A DNA stretch of 18,327 nucleotides from CAZDYP01 sp964509505 (GCA_964509505.1 CAZDYP010000104.1:1-18327); one strand, 5' to 3'. Shown: positions 6,920 to 14,639, counted from the stretch's first letter. Translations and numbers: made by a program. Notes: generated by a model from the sequence alone, not told the origin.

Positions 6920-8614
6920 GTGAGCCATCAACTTGAATCACCGCGCGAGCCCATCACAGAAGCCCGTTTAGCCAAATTGCGGCGCATTCCATTTTTCAAA
7001 GAATTGCCCGACGATGTGTTGAGCCATATTGCCAATCACTTGAAGCGCGAACAATACTACAAAGACCAAGATATTTTCGCGCAAGATGAGGATGGCGACG
7101 CGATGTATCTCATCGAATCGGGGCAAGTTGCCATTATCAACGTGACTCCGACGGGTGAAGAGCATGTGCTGGTCTATCATGGTCCTGGCAGCTTCTTCGG
7201 CGAGATGGCATTGTTGCTTGACCAACAACGCTCGGCGACGGCGCGCGTCACGTTGGATGCGGAAGTGTTGATCTTGTATAAGGACGACTTAAATCAGCTG
7301 TTGGGTGAGTTTCCTACGATTGCGTTGAGCCTGAGTCGTGAGCTGAGTCGTCGGCTCTCCTTCACAAACCGCAACCCCGTCGTCACCAAGGTGTATGACC
7401 TCTCAGCGCTCATCGCCGATGACGTGATTCCTCTCGCCGAAAGTCTGGCGCAACAAACGCAAGGCAACGTCCTCATTCTGCGTCTGACGAATCGCGGCGT
7501 GAAACCTGATCATCCCAACATCACGACGATGGAGGCGCCGCCCGATTTGACGCCCGACAATCTGGCGGCGTTGCTCAGCGCCAAAGTCGAAGAATACAAC
7601 TGGGTGTTGGTGCATCTGTCGCCGCGTCCCGATGACTTGAGCTTGAAAGCGATTGAGCTGGCCGACATCACGATTGTGCTGGGCGCTGCGCGCCCTGCCT
7701 GGCAAGCCGTCTTAGTCTCACGTAAGCATTGGCAGATCAAATTGGGCGACAATGTGATTGCCTCGTTGGCGCGACGCATGGCGCGCCGGCAAGTCGGGCT
7801 GGCGCTGTCGAGCGGTGCGGCGCGCGGGCTCGCTCATATCGGCGTATTGAAGGTCTTGCAAGAGGCGCAGATTCCGATTGATATGATGGCTGGCACAAGC
7901 GCAGGCGCATTGTTCGGCGGCTTCTATGCGACGGGTATGTCTATCGAGCGGTTGATTGATTTTGCCACGCGTTTGCAAAATAAATGGAAGTTCACCGATG
8001 GCTTGTGGGATATTGAACTGCCGCCGCGTCATGGGTTCTTGCGCGGCGACCGTGTGAAAAATTTTCTGCGCCAATTCATTGGCAATGTCAGCTTCGCCGA
8101 TTTGAAAATCCCGATGCACATTGTCGCCACCGACGCCATCTCTGGCGAGGAAGTTGTCTTTTCCGAAGGAGTGTTGGTGGATGCGATTCGCGCCAGCATG
8201 TCCATCGTCGGTTTGTTTCATCCCGCGCAGGTGGGCGGGCGTTATCTGATTGATGGCGCAGCGACGACGCCTATTCCCGCGCACATCCTGACGGAACGCG
8301 GCGCGGACATCATCATCGCTTCGTCGGTGATTCCCAGCCTCGAAGACCGCTTGCAACGCAAGTCGCTCAAGCATGAAGGACGGTTGCCCAGCATTCTTGG
8401 GTTGGTGATAGGCATGCAGGAAATCATGGAAAGCGAAATCATCAAGACACGCACGAACCCCGCGCACATCATGATTTGCCCTGCCGTCGAGACATATAGC
8501 ACCACGGATTTTGTCCACGCCGTGGATTGCATCAAACTCGGCGAAGCCGCAGCGCATCACATGCTCGATCAAATCAAGCAAGCGCTCACGCCCACGCCGC
8601 GCCCACGCGCCTGA
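6920..8614 (+). CDS. Cyclic-nucleotide-binding domain / patatin-like phospholipase
   Basis: 564-aa cytosolic or membrane-associated lipid hydrolase of the bacterial NTE-like class. Residues ~24-145 form a cNMP-binding (CRP-type) domain with the phosphate-binding cassette FGEMALLL...RSATA (93-108). Residues ~160-275 form a Rossmann-like middle domain (VLILRL; YNWVLVHLSP; LADITIVLG), as seen in related proteins. Residues ~292-500 form the patatin domain: oxyanion-hole loop SSGAARGLAHIGVL, nucleophile S327 in GTSAG, and catalytic Asp D445 in DGA. The glycine-rich loop is usually GGGGARG, so SSGAARG is a mild variant, but the Ser-Asp dyad is intact. Start is GTG, set by a strong GGAGG 8 nt upstream. 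The gene sits between a sensor kinase and its probable response regulator, which suggests joint control of membrane lipid turnover. That role is inference. Whether the CNB domain binds a nucleotide is unknown. Confidence 0.94.
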   Translation: MSHQLESPREPITEARLAKLRRIPFFKELPDDVLSHIANHLKREQYYKDQDIFAQDEDGDAMYLIESGQVAIINVTPTGEEHVLVYHGPGSFFGEMALLLDQQRSATARVTLDAEVLILYKDDLNQLLGEFPTIALSLSRELSRRLSFTNRNPVVTKVYDLSALIADDVIPLAESLAQQTQGNVLILRLTNRGVKPDHPNITTMEAPPDLTPDNLAALLSAKVEEYNWVLVHLSPRPDDLSLKAIELADITIVLGAARPAWQAVLVSRKHWQIKLGDNVIASLARRMARRQVGLALSSGAARGLAHIGVLKVLQEAQIPIDMMAGTSAGALFGGFYATGMSIERLIDFATRLQNKWKFTDGLWDIELPPRHGFLRGDRVKNFLRQFIGNVSFADLKIPMHIVATDAISGEEVVFSEGVLVDAIRASMSIVGLFHPAQVGGRYLIDGAATTPIPAHILTERGADIIIASSVIPSLEDRLQRKSLKHEGRLPSILGLVIGMQEIMESEIIKTRTNPAHIMICPAVETYSTTDFVHAVDCIKLGEAAAHHMLDQIKQALTPTPRPRA

Positions 8615-8757
8615 AATAAGTGTCAGGCAAGTTTGCAACTTTCCCGCAAACAGGCGCATTGGAAATTTGCCCCACATTTTGGAAACGATGAACCCGTGCC
8701 CTCAACCATGTTGACGGGCTTTGCGGTGAAAGCGAAAGACGCATTGAGCGATTCCCC
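8615..8757. repeat. Gap with a small degenerate hairpin repeat before the response regulator
   Basis: 143 nt with no gene. GTGTCAGGCAAGTTTGCAACTTTCCCGCAAAC (8620-8651) holds the inverted pair GTTTGC/GCAAAC (8631-8636, 8646-8651) and resembles a decayed GGCAAGTTTGCAACTTGCC-type palindrome. No convincing promoter or strong ribosome site is seen before the regulator ATG at 8758. Confidence 0.35.
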
Positions 8758-9393
8758 ATGATCAACCTTCTCATTGTTGACGATCATCCTGTCGTGCGGC
8801 GCGGCATGCACTCGATGCTCGCCAACGCCAAAGACATTCATATCGTCGGCGAAGCCAGCAACGGCGCGGAAGCCATCAGGCAAGTGACGGCGCTCCTGCC
8901 CGATGTCGTGCTGATGGACATTCGCTTGCCCGGCACGGACGGCGTGCAGGTGACGCGCCGCGTTCGCCGCCAGCATCCCAACGTGAAGGTCGTCATCCTC
9001 ACAACCTACGAAGATGAACAATACTTATATGAGGCGATTGAAGCGGGCGCGCATGCCTTCCTCACGAAACATGCGGACTACGCGGAGGTGGCGGATGCGG
9101 TGCGCGCGGCATACAAGGGCGAGCGCACGTTGTCGAAGGCGCTCGTAGGCAAAGTGCTGAATCGCTTCGAGACATTAGCGCGCAAGCAGGCTGTGCAAGA
9201 TAGTGGCTTGAGCGCTGAGGACATTGAGTTGCTCAACCTAATTGCCGCGGGTGCGACGAACAAAGAGATTGGCGACACATTGTATTGGAGCGAGGTGACG
9301 GTGAAACGTCGCGCGAGTGAAGTGTATCAAAAGCTCGGCGTCGCCGACCGCGCGCAAGCGGTGGCGGAGGCGATGAGACGAGGATTGATCTAA
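8758..9393 (+). CDS. NarL/FixJ-family response regulator (receiver + LuxR-type HTH)
   Basis: 211-aa cytoplasmic transcription factor and likely partner of the HisKA_3 kinase at 5009. Receiver domain residues ~1-120 carry the acidic pair D8/D9, phospho-acceptor D54 (VLMDIRLPG), T82 (ILTTY) and K104 (FLTKHAD), all canonical. A linker of ~30 residues is followed by a LuxR/GerE helix-turn-helix (~150-211): LSAEDIELLNLIAAGATNKEIGDTL, then SEVTVKRRASEVYQKLGV and a final MRRGLI. The recognition helix has VKRR where VKxH is commoner, a modest deviation. Only a weak ribosome site precedes the ATG. The gene is separated from the kinase by the patatin gene, which is unusual because the pair is normally adjacent. 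Target promoters are not known. The family normally binds as a dimer to inverted heptamers after phosphorylation. Confidence 0.95.
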   Translation: MINLLIVDDHPVVRRGMHSMLANAKDIHIVGEASNGAEAIRQVTALLPDVVLMDIRLPGTDGVQVTRRVRRQHPNVKVVILTTYEDEQYLYEAIEAGAHAFLTKHADYAEVADAVRAAYKGERTLSKALVGKVLNRFETLARKQAVQDSGLSAEDIELLNLIAAGATNKEIGDTLYWSEVTVKRRASEVYQKLGVADRAQAVAEAMRRGLI

Positions 9394-9507
9394 AATGTCA
9401 CCCTGAAGGTGCAAGAAAAACAAGGCTCTACCGATTTGCGTGTCGCATGGCTCACGCGGGACTTCCGTTGGTCGCGCATCCCCTCAGTAGAGTCACAATG
9501 AAGAAGG

Positions 9508-9526
9508 CTTCGCGTGCTTCGTGTCT
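9508..9526. repeat. Fragment of the GCGAAGA-type repeat
   Basis: CTTCGCGTGCTTCGTGTCT matches the right arm of the palindromic element at 13934-14049 (CTTCGCGTTCTTCATCTCT) at 16 of 19 positions. It lies in the gap downstream of the response regulator, so two copies or half-copies of one dispersed repeat exist in this window. Confidence 0.45.
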
Positions 9527-9570
9527 GCACAGGTCAAAAGCATAGCGCCTATTGAGTCGCTGCGAAGCGC

Positions 9571-9605
9571 AAAGGCTCCAAGTATTGCTTGGAGCCTTTG
9601 TGTTT
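9571..9605. terminator. Bidirectional terminator between the response regulator and the BNR protein gene
   Basis: Perfect 12-bp stem AAAGGCTCCAAG (9571-9582) / CTTGGAGCCTTT (9588-9599) with a 5-nt loop, then TGTTTT on the plus strand. It stands between convergent genes ending at 9393 (+) and 9620 (-), so it probably serves both. The T-run is clearer on the plus strand. Confidence 0.8.
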
Positions 9606-9619
9606 TGCTGGACAGCAGC

Positions 9620-12600
9620 TCAGCGCACGATTAACGGCAGATACACGAATTGTTGCGCGCCTCGTTCTGCAATGGTGATGAGATGGACGTTGCTAGTCAC
9701 CGTGCCGCTGATGTTCTCTGCGGTAACGGTGATGCGTTGTGTGCCTGTGACGTTCCAGGTGAAGCCGTAGCTATCAGTGGGTGTGTGCTTGTCGCGAGGC
9801 GCTACCGGCGATTGGTTCGTCGCCATCCACGTGTAGGTGATGGGAGGCGTCGCGTTGGCGGGCGTAACGGAGACATTGAACGTATAGAGGGTGTCTGTGA
9901 AACCTGTGGTCGGGCCCGTCAAGGTGGCGCTCGTCAGCGCGACGGTGCCTGCCGAAGGATTGACGCGCCAGATGCCGCGCCCATGCGTCGCCACATTCAA
10001 GTAGCTCGTGGTGGCGTTATAGCGCATATCCACGACGGCGACGATGGGCATGTTGTTGCGAATGGGCGTCCAGGTCGCGCCGCCATTGGTTGTTTCGTAC
10101 ACACCAATGTCGTTGCCGACCCATAGCCGATTGGCATTGTTCGGATCCAATGCCAATGCGGAGACTGGCACATCGGGCAAGTTGCCGCTCACGTCCACCC
10201 ATGCCCCGCCTTGATTCGCGCTTTTGAACACTTTGCCCGGCGTGCCCGGCGTGTTCACATCGTAGCCACTGAAGACGGCGAACACGGTATCGGTATCAAC
10301 AGGTGAGGCAGCGATGCGTGTGAGATACCGCCCGGGCAAAGGCGCGGCCGTTTTGTTGACAAACGTATTTGCGCCCAGATTGTACAAATAGACTTCGCCG
10401 TTTTCAGCGCCAACCCACACGAGATTGCGATCACGTGGCGAGACAGAGATAGAAGTGGCGGGCGCGGTGGTTGCGCCTACGGCTGTCCAGTTACCACCGC
10501 GATCATCCGAGCGAAAGACTTGGTTGTTAGTGGCGGCGTAGAGAGTGCGTGAGTCCACAGGATCAATGGCGAAGGTCGGGATAAAGCCGACTTGCCCGCC
10601 GGGCAACGACGTCTGACCGAGTATTTGCGTCCAGCCGTTAAAGGCATCTTTCTCGCCGCCGTTGTCGTGGCGATAGACGGAGTGTTGCGAGCCATAATAG
10701 ACGATGGTTGGCGTGAGGGGATCAAATGCGCCGAGCGAGCCGTCGCCTTGTCCCCAACCATCCCACGCGAGCGTGCCTGTGTAGTACGCCACGGCGTTGT
10801 CTTGCATGCCACCGATGATTTTGTTGGGGTCGGTGGGATGCACGTCGAAATTGTAAAACTGCATCGTCCCCAATCCAGCGTTGAGGTTCTCCCACTCGTA
10901 ATCCAAACTATTGGTGGGAGCGCCGCCCGCCACGAGCGAGGCGCGATGCAAGCCGCCGTCGTCGGCGATGTAAATGCGATTGTTGGCTACGTCGTACGCT
11001 GCGCCTTGCACGTCGGGGTGAATCACTTTGGAGGGATGATTGTTTTCGGAAGGGCAATTATAGACGGAAAGCGGGGGAGCGCCATAGGTTTGCCCCGTAT
11101 CGGTACACGTTGCGTAGGTCGCCGAGTAATGGGGTGTGATGTCGAGCCAGCTCTGACCGCCGTCTAATGAACGATGCACCATGCCGCGCCAGGGCAGCTG
11201 CACGATGCGCGTTGGGCTCGACACGGGATCGGGCCAGTACTGATTGTAATTGGCGCTGCCGCCGACGATGACATCGTTCGCGTTGGTTGGATTCACCAAC
11301 ACGACGTTGTCATAATCGCATTGGTCGCTGCAGTATTGCGGCGTGCTATTGCGGGGCCAATCACCCAACCATTGCCACGTCGCGCCGCCGTCCGTGCTTT
11401 TGAACAACAAGCCCACGCTGACGGGCTGGAGCAGTCCCGTCAGAATCATTTGCCGGTCCAGCGAATAGCCTGCATAGATGATGTCGGGATTCGACGCAGC
11501 GACGCCGAGCTCAATGCGATTGAATTCAAAGGCGCCAGTCGCTGGCGGTGTGCGCGTGTAAAGTTGAAAGCGCCCATTGGCGGCATCATAGTAATAAAAA
11601 TCGGAGACGGTTGCCGGCAAGACGCCCACACGTCCATTAGATTGCACAGGCGTCATGCGCGTCCATGACACGCCCGCATCCACGCTTTTATAGATGCCGC
11701 CGCGATATTCGGAGGCATACAGCACATTGGGCGAGATGACCCCACCGCTTTCCAAATCCATAAAGCCGAAGTTCGTGGTGAAGCCAAAATCGTCGGCGGT
11801 GTAAACTTGGGTCCAGCTCAAACCGCCATCAAGCGATTTGAAGATGCCTGTTTTGACGGGGCTGCCGTTGGGCGGCAAAAAGGCGTTGATGGAGGGCGCA
11901 ATGTTGGCAGTGGTCGCATAGACAATGTTGGGGTCGGTTGGATCTACTTGCAAACCGCTCACGGCTGCGTATTCAAAACTCCAACCCGTCGTCGTGCTAA
12001 TGCCGGCGCTTTGTGAGATGGGCAACTGCGTCCACGATGCGCCCGCATCGGTGGACTTCAAGACGCCTGCGCCAAAGATGCCGGTGCTGCCGTGCGGTTC
12101 GCCCGTGCCAGCATAAACGACATTCGGATTGCTTTGCGCGAAGCGGATCACTTTGATAGCGAGTGAAGGTTGCTCGTCGGCGACGGCGGCGAAGCTGCCA
12201 TTCGCGCCGCCCGTTGTCGAGCGCCAGATGCCGCCTTGCGCTGCGCCCACCAAAACGATGTCGGCGTTGGTTGGGTGAATCGCTATCGCCAGTGCGCGCC
12301 CACTGGCATCTTGGCGAGTGCCGCCGCCAAAGCCCAAGCCGACCACGGGCCCGGGTCCCAACTCTGTCCAGTTGCCTGTGGCTGTGCGTGCTTGCGTTCG
12401 CGCGCGACGCACTTCGGTTGCAATCGCCGCTTTATGCACGGCTACATCCAAACCCGTGAAGCTAGCCCATGGATAGGTGCGTTGTCGCCAGAACCATTTG
12501 TCGCGTTCGCGCGGGTCATCTTTGTCGCCTGCCGCAAAGGGCAATGGATTGCGTTGCGCTATGCCGAGATTGAGCGCAGCGGTTGATGTGGGTTCCGACG

Positions 12601-12688
12601 CAGGAGTTGGGGATAACCATACCGATAGCCCTATGATGCACACCAAGGCGCCGACCATCACAACAACTAATCGCTGACGAAGGTTCAT
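9620..12688 (-). CDS. Large secreted BNR/Asp-box beta-propeller protein (sortilin/Vps10-like repeats) with C-terminal Ig/PKD-like domain
   Basis: 1022-aa exported protein. The N-terminal hydrophobic segment LVVVMVGALVCIIGLSVWL (~8-26) is a signal peptide or anchor. Residues ~105-910 are propeller repeats with Asp boxes S/T-x-D-x-G-x-x-W at 212, 285, 335, 431, 507 and 727, and degenerate ones near 823 and 866. DPTDPN/NPTN-type strands lie between them. Residues ~915-1008 resemble a PKD/Ig-like domain (PPITYTWMATN...QRITVTAEN). The last residues are QFVYLPLIVR. No catalytic residues of a sialidase are evident to me, so a binding or glycan-related role is more likely than proven enzyme activity. 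The start ATG has AAGGAG 7 nt upstream and a TATAAT promoter. The gene is transcribed alone, convergent with the response regulator gene. Chloroflexota genomes often carry several such proteins; the function is unknown. Confidence 0.9.
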   Translation of the reverse strand: MNLRQRLVVVMVGALVCIIGLSVWLSPTPASEPTSTAALNLGIAQRNPLPFAAGDKDDPRERDKWFWRQRTYPWASFTGLDVAVHKAAIATEVRRARTQARTATGNWTELGPGPVVGLGFGGGTRQDASGRALAIAIHPTNADIVLVGAAQGGIWRSTTGGANGSFAAVADEQPSLAIKVIRFAQSNPNVVYAGTGEPHGSTGIFGAGVLKSTDAGASWTQLPISQSAGISTTTGWSFEYAAVSGLQVDPTDPNIVYATTANIAPSINAFLPPNGSPVKTGIFKSLDGGLSWTQVYTADDFGFTTNFGFMDLESGGVISPNVLYASEYRGGIYKSVDAGVSWTRMTPVQSNGRVGVLPATVSDFYYYDAANGRFQLYTRTPPATGAFEFNRIELGVAASNPDIIYAGYSLDRQMILTGLLQPVSVGLLFKSTDGGATWQWLGDWPRNSTPQYCSDQCDYDNVVLVNPTNANDVIVGGSANYNQYWPDPVSSPTRIVQLPWRGMVHRSLDGGQSWLDITPHYSATYATCTDTGQTYGAPPLSVYNCPSENNHPSKVIHPDVQGAAYDVANNRIYIADDGGLHRASLVAGGAPTNSLDYEWENLNAGLGTMQFYNFDVHPTDPNKIIGGMQDNAVAYYTGTLAWDGWGQGDGSLGAFDPLTPTIVYYGSQHSVYRHDNGGEKDAFNGWTQILGQTSLPGGQVGFIPTFAIDPVDSRTLYAATNNQVFRSDDRGGNWTAVGATTAPATSISVSPRDRNLVWVGAENGEVYLYNLGANTFVNKTAAPLPGRYLTRIAASPVDTDTVFAVFSGYDVNTPGTPGKVFKSANQGGAWVDVSGNLPDVPVSALALDPNNANRLWVGNDIGVYETTNGGATWTPIRNNMPIVAVVDMRYNATTSYLNVATHGRGIWRVNPSAGTVALTSATLTGPTTGFTDTLYTFNVSVTPANATPPITYTWMATNQSPVAPRDKHTPTDSYGFTWNVTGTQRITVTAENISGTVTSNVHLITIAERGAQQFVYLPLIVR

Positions 12689-12732
12689 ACAAATTCTCCT
12701 TAGAAGATTTTGGAAGGTGTTTTAGCGACGAG

Positions 12733-12760
12733 ATTATAGCGATACCTTGAGTGTTTACAA
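12733..12760 (-). promoter_or_regulatory. Promoter of the BNR protein gene
   Basis: On the minus strand TTGTAA (12755-12760), a 16-nt spacer and a perfect TATAAT (12733-12738) lie ~45 nt before the ATG. Just upstream is the perfect 14-bp AT-rich palindrome AGAAAAATTTTTCT (12761-12774), possibly an UP-element. Confidence 0.65.
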
Positions 12761-12784
12761 AGAAAAATTTTTCTGTGCGGCGTT

Positions 12785-12813
12785 TTGCCAGCGTTCCGAC
12801 TTTACGATATAGT
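12785..12813 (+). promoter_or_regulatory. Promoter of the GNAT-HAD operon, probably giving a leaderless mRNA
   Basis: TTGCCA (12785-12790), a 17-nt spacer and TATAGT (12808-12813) end 7 nt before the ATG at 12821, so RNA would begin at the start codon. There is no Shine-Dalgarno sequence. Confidence 0.6.
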
Positions 12814-12820
12814 TGCGCTT

Positions 12821-13324
12821 ATGCCAGATATGCTTGTTAAACTATATGAACTTCCCGCTGACCATGACGCTGCGCTGCGTTTGCGCGCGGAAGGTGTTGA
12901 GATTCGCCGCGCCCTCGCGCCCGAGAAGTGGCTCGTTGCGCAATGGGTGCGCGCACATTTTCAAGAGTATTGGGTGAGCGAGTGCGAGGTTGCGTTTGCG
13001 CGTCTGCCGGTCTCGTGTTTTATCGCTGTGCAGGTCGAGCCGTCGGCGGATCCGCTCCATCCCGTGACGACGTTGCTTGGCTTCGCGTGTTACGATGCGA
13101 CGATGAAAGGTTTTTTCGGTCCGACGGGTGTGGACGCGCAGCGCCGCGGGCGCGGCATTGGCAAAGCGTTGCTCGTCGCCTGTTTGCAAGCGATGCGTCA
13201 CGAAGGTTACGGTTATGCGATCATCGGCGGGGTGGGTCCCGCGGAATTTTACAGCAAGGCAGTCGGCGCGACGTTGATCGAAGGCTCTGCGCCAGGCATT
13301 TACCAGGGGATGTTGCGGCCATGA
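12821..13324 (+). CDS. GNAT-family N-acetyltransferase
   Basis: Predicted 167-aa acyl-CoA-dependent acetyltransferase; substrate unknown. The acetyl-CoA pyrophosphate loop is clear: DAQRRGRGIGKALLVACL (about 106-122 from the chosen start), preceded by the strand LLGFACYDA and followed by YGYAIIGGVGPAEFYSKAVGA, the usual motif B region. A TTG start at 12785 would add 12 residues, but those bases form the -35 to -10 promoter region. The ATG at 12821 sits 7 nt after TATAGT, so it is chosen on promoter geometry. The stop overlaps the HAD start as ATGA, so the two are translationally coupled and may act on one small-molecule pathway. It is divergent from the BNR gene. Confidence 0.88.
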   Translation: MPDMLVKLYELPADHDAALRLRAEGVEIRRALAPEKWLVAQWVRAHFQEYWVSECEVAFARLPVSCFIAVQVEPSADPLHPVTTLLGFACYDATMKGFFGPTGVDAQRRGRGIGKALLVACLQAMRHEGYGYAIIGGVGPAEFYSKAVGATLIEGSAPGIYQGMLRP

Positions 13325-13938
13325 GCGCGAAACTATTTGATGCGATTGTGTTTGATTTAGGCGGTGTGTTGGTTGAGTTGAGCGGTGTGCCGCAAATGTT
13401 GGCTTGGATGCAAACGCCGATTACTGTGACGGAGTTGTGGCAACATTGGCTATCCTCTGCTGCGGTGCGTTCGTTTGAAACAGGACAATGCACTGCCGAA
13501 GCATTTGCCGCGCAGATTTGCCGTGAGTTTGCGTTGGGGGTTTCGCCTGAGACATTTCTGCAAGCCTTCATCTCTTGGCCCCGTCAACTGTTCCCCGGTG
13601 TGCGTGAACTGCTGCGGGCGTTGTCGCCGTGCTATACCTTGGTGTCATTGTCGAACACCAACGCCTTGCATTGGCAACGCCTCCAACGTGAAATGGATTT
13701 CTTGCACCTGTTCGCTCTCAATTTGCCTTCGCATGAAACGCAGTTGATCAAGCCTGATCGTGAAGTGTTTATTCATGCCATCAAAACCATCGGCGCGCCG
13801 CCCAAGCGCATCGTGTTCGTGGACGACAATCAACAGAATGTTGACCAAGCCCGCGCCGTCGGCATGGAAGCGCATCGCACTGTGGGCATTGCGGAAGTCA
13901 AGACGAAACTTGACGAGTTGGGATTATTAGTCAGATAG
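13321..13938 (+). CDS. HAD-superfamily hydrolase (YihX/IA type)
   Basis: 205-aa cytosolic phosphatase-like protein. Motif I is VFDLGGVL with nucleophile D12; the second Asp of DxD is a Gly, as in the YihX and epoxide-hydrolase-N branch. A helical cap spans ~20-90. Motif II is LSLSN (S111), motif III is K144 in LIKPDREVF, and motif IV is FVDDN (D168/D169), followed by NVDQARAVGMEAH. A sugar-phosphate phosphatase role is plausible by family but cannot be set from sequence. The start is the ATG of an ATGA overlap with the GNAT gene. The open frame extends upstream to 12928, but that part is the GNAT gene read in another frame. The last codons and stop lie in the left arm of the 13934-14049 palindrome. 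Confidence 0.92.
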   Translation: MSAKLFDAIVFDLGGVLVELSGVPQMLAWMQTPITVTELWQHWLSSAAVRSFETGQCTAEAFAAQICREFALGVSPETFLQAFISWPRQLFPGVRELLRALSPCYTLVSLSNTNALHWQRLQREMDFLHLFALNLPSHETQLIKPDREVFIHAIKTIGAPPKRIVFVDDNQQNVDQARAVGMEAHRTVGIAEVKTKLDELGLLVR

Positions 13939-14049
13939 GCGTTACACCGTTGGGACTATTGCGCTGCGAAGATACGAAGAGCGCGAAGAAAAACAAAAAG
14001 CATCTTCGCGTTCTTCATCTCTTTGCGGTTCAACCGCGTAACGCCTATC
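13934..14049. repeat. 116-bp imperfect palindromic element (MITE-like or REP-like)
   Basis: Perfect 12-bp terminal inverted repeats GATAGGCGTTAC (13934-13945) and GTAACGCCTATC (14038-14049) enclose a second inverted pair: GCGAAGATACGAAGAGCGCG-type (13966-13989) with its partner at 14003-14026, 20 of 24 positions pairing. An A-rich loop AAAAACAAAAAGCA lies between. The left arm contains the HAD stop codon and the right arm ends 2 nt before the ribosome site of the OsmC-like gene. The GCGAAGA/CGCAAAGA words are those of a repeat I recall as dispersed in several bacterial groups including Chloroflexota. There is no open reading frame inside. Confidence 0.75.
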
Positions 14050-14066
14050 AGAGGAGGGGATAACCG

Positions 14067-14573
14067 ATGCTAGACCTGCGCGCAATTCAAAAGCCGTTGA
14101 AAGAACAATATCGCAGCGATCCGAATGCGTCGCGCATCACGCTCAAGGCGCGCGGCAGTCAAACCGAGACGCCGCTCTCATGCTCCGTTGATATTGGTCG
14201 CGCGATTTACGCAGCTGAAGCGCATCAAGGGGTAGGCGGCGCAGGCACAGCCGCTTGTTCAGGCGACTTATTGTTGGGAGCATTGGCGGCGTGCGCGCAG
14301 CTGACGTGCCAGATGGTGGCAACGGCGATGGGCGTGCCGACGAATCGCATCGAGGTCGTCGTCGAAGGCGATGTGGATTTGCGAGGCACATTGGGGATTG
14401 CCAAAGATGCGCGCGTCGGCTTCGCGCAAATGCGTGTGCGCTTCGAGGTTGACGCGCCGGCAGCAACGACGGCGCAGCTCGACACGTTGCGCGAGAAAGC
14501 CGAGCAGTATTGTGTGGTGCTGCAAACGCTGAGGCAGCCGCCGCCCATTCAAACGGAATGGATGATAGGCTGA
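14067..14573 (+). CDS. OsmC/Ohr-like family protein
   Basis: 168-aa cytosolic protein of the OsmC superfamily, whose characterised members reduce organic hydroperoxides with two cysteines. Visible features are GDLLLGALAACAQLTCQM with C76 at the usual helix position, then the strand IEVVVEGDVDLRGTL, and a second cysteine C149 in KAEQYCVVLQTL near the end. C76 and C149 match the peroxidatic/resolving pair. Additional cysteines are C39, C64 and C81. The spacing suggests the broad OsmC group rather than classical Ohr; some members act on other substrates, so peroxidase activity is likely but not proven. The ATG has a strong GAGGAGGGG site 7 nt upstream. The gene follows the HAD gene after the palindromic repeat and precedes a bidirectional terminator. 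Confidence 0.9.
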   Translation: MLDLRAIQKPLKEQYRSDPNASRITLKARGSQTETPLSCSVDIGRAIYAAEAHQGVGGAGTAACSGDLLLGALAACAQLTCQMVATAMGVPTNRIEVVVEGDVDLRGTLGIAKDARVGFAQMRVRFEVDAPAATTAQLDTLREKAEQYCVVLQTLRQPPPIQTEWMIG

Positions 14574-14579
14574 GCGGAT

Positions 14580-14628
14580 AGCCAAAGAGAACGCCCACTC
14601 GGATGGAGTGGGCGTTTATCTTTTGGCT
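14580..14628. terminator. Bidirectional terminator between the OsmC-like and DUF885 genes
   Basis: Perfect 11-bp stem AACGCCCACTC (14590-14600) / GAGTGGGCGTT (14606-14616) with a 5-nt loop. It is extended by a partly paired outer stem AGCCAAAGA / TCTTTTGGCT (14580-14588, 14619-14628). It lies between convergent genes ending at 14573 and 14640, with T-rich sequence on either side. Confidence 0.82.
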
Positions 14629-14639
14629 GGCTAGAGCGT

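Noticed and set aside
7718..8677. Long open frame (319 codons) on the minus strand opposite the patatin gene
   Set aside because: The plus-strand protein has clear CNB and patatin motifs. The minus frame gives no recognisable domain and is expected in GC-rich DNA.
5009..9393. Second open frames within the kinase and regulator region
   Set aside because: All are Arg/Ala/His-rich shadows in GC-rich DNA without domains.
12928..13320. Possible N-terminal extension of the HAD protein
   Set aside because: The extra residues are the GNAT gene read in another frame. HAD motif I begins right after the ATG at 13321.
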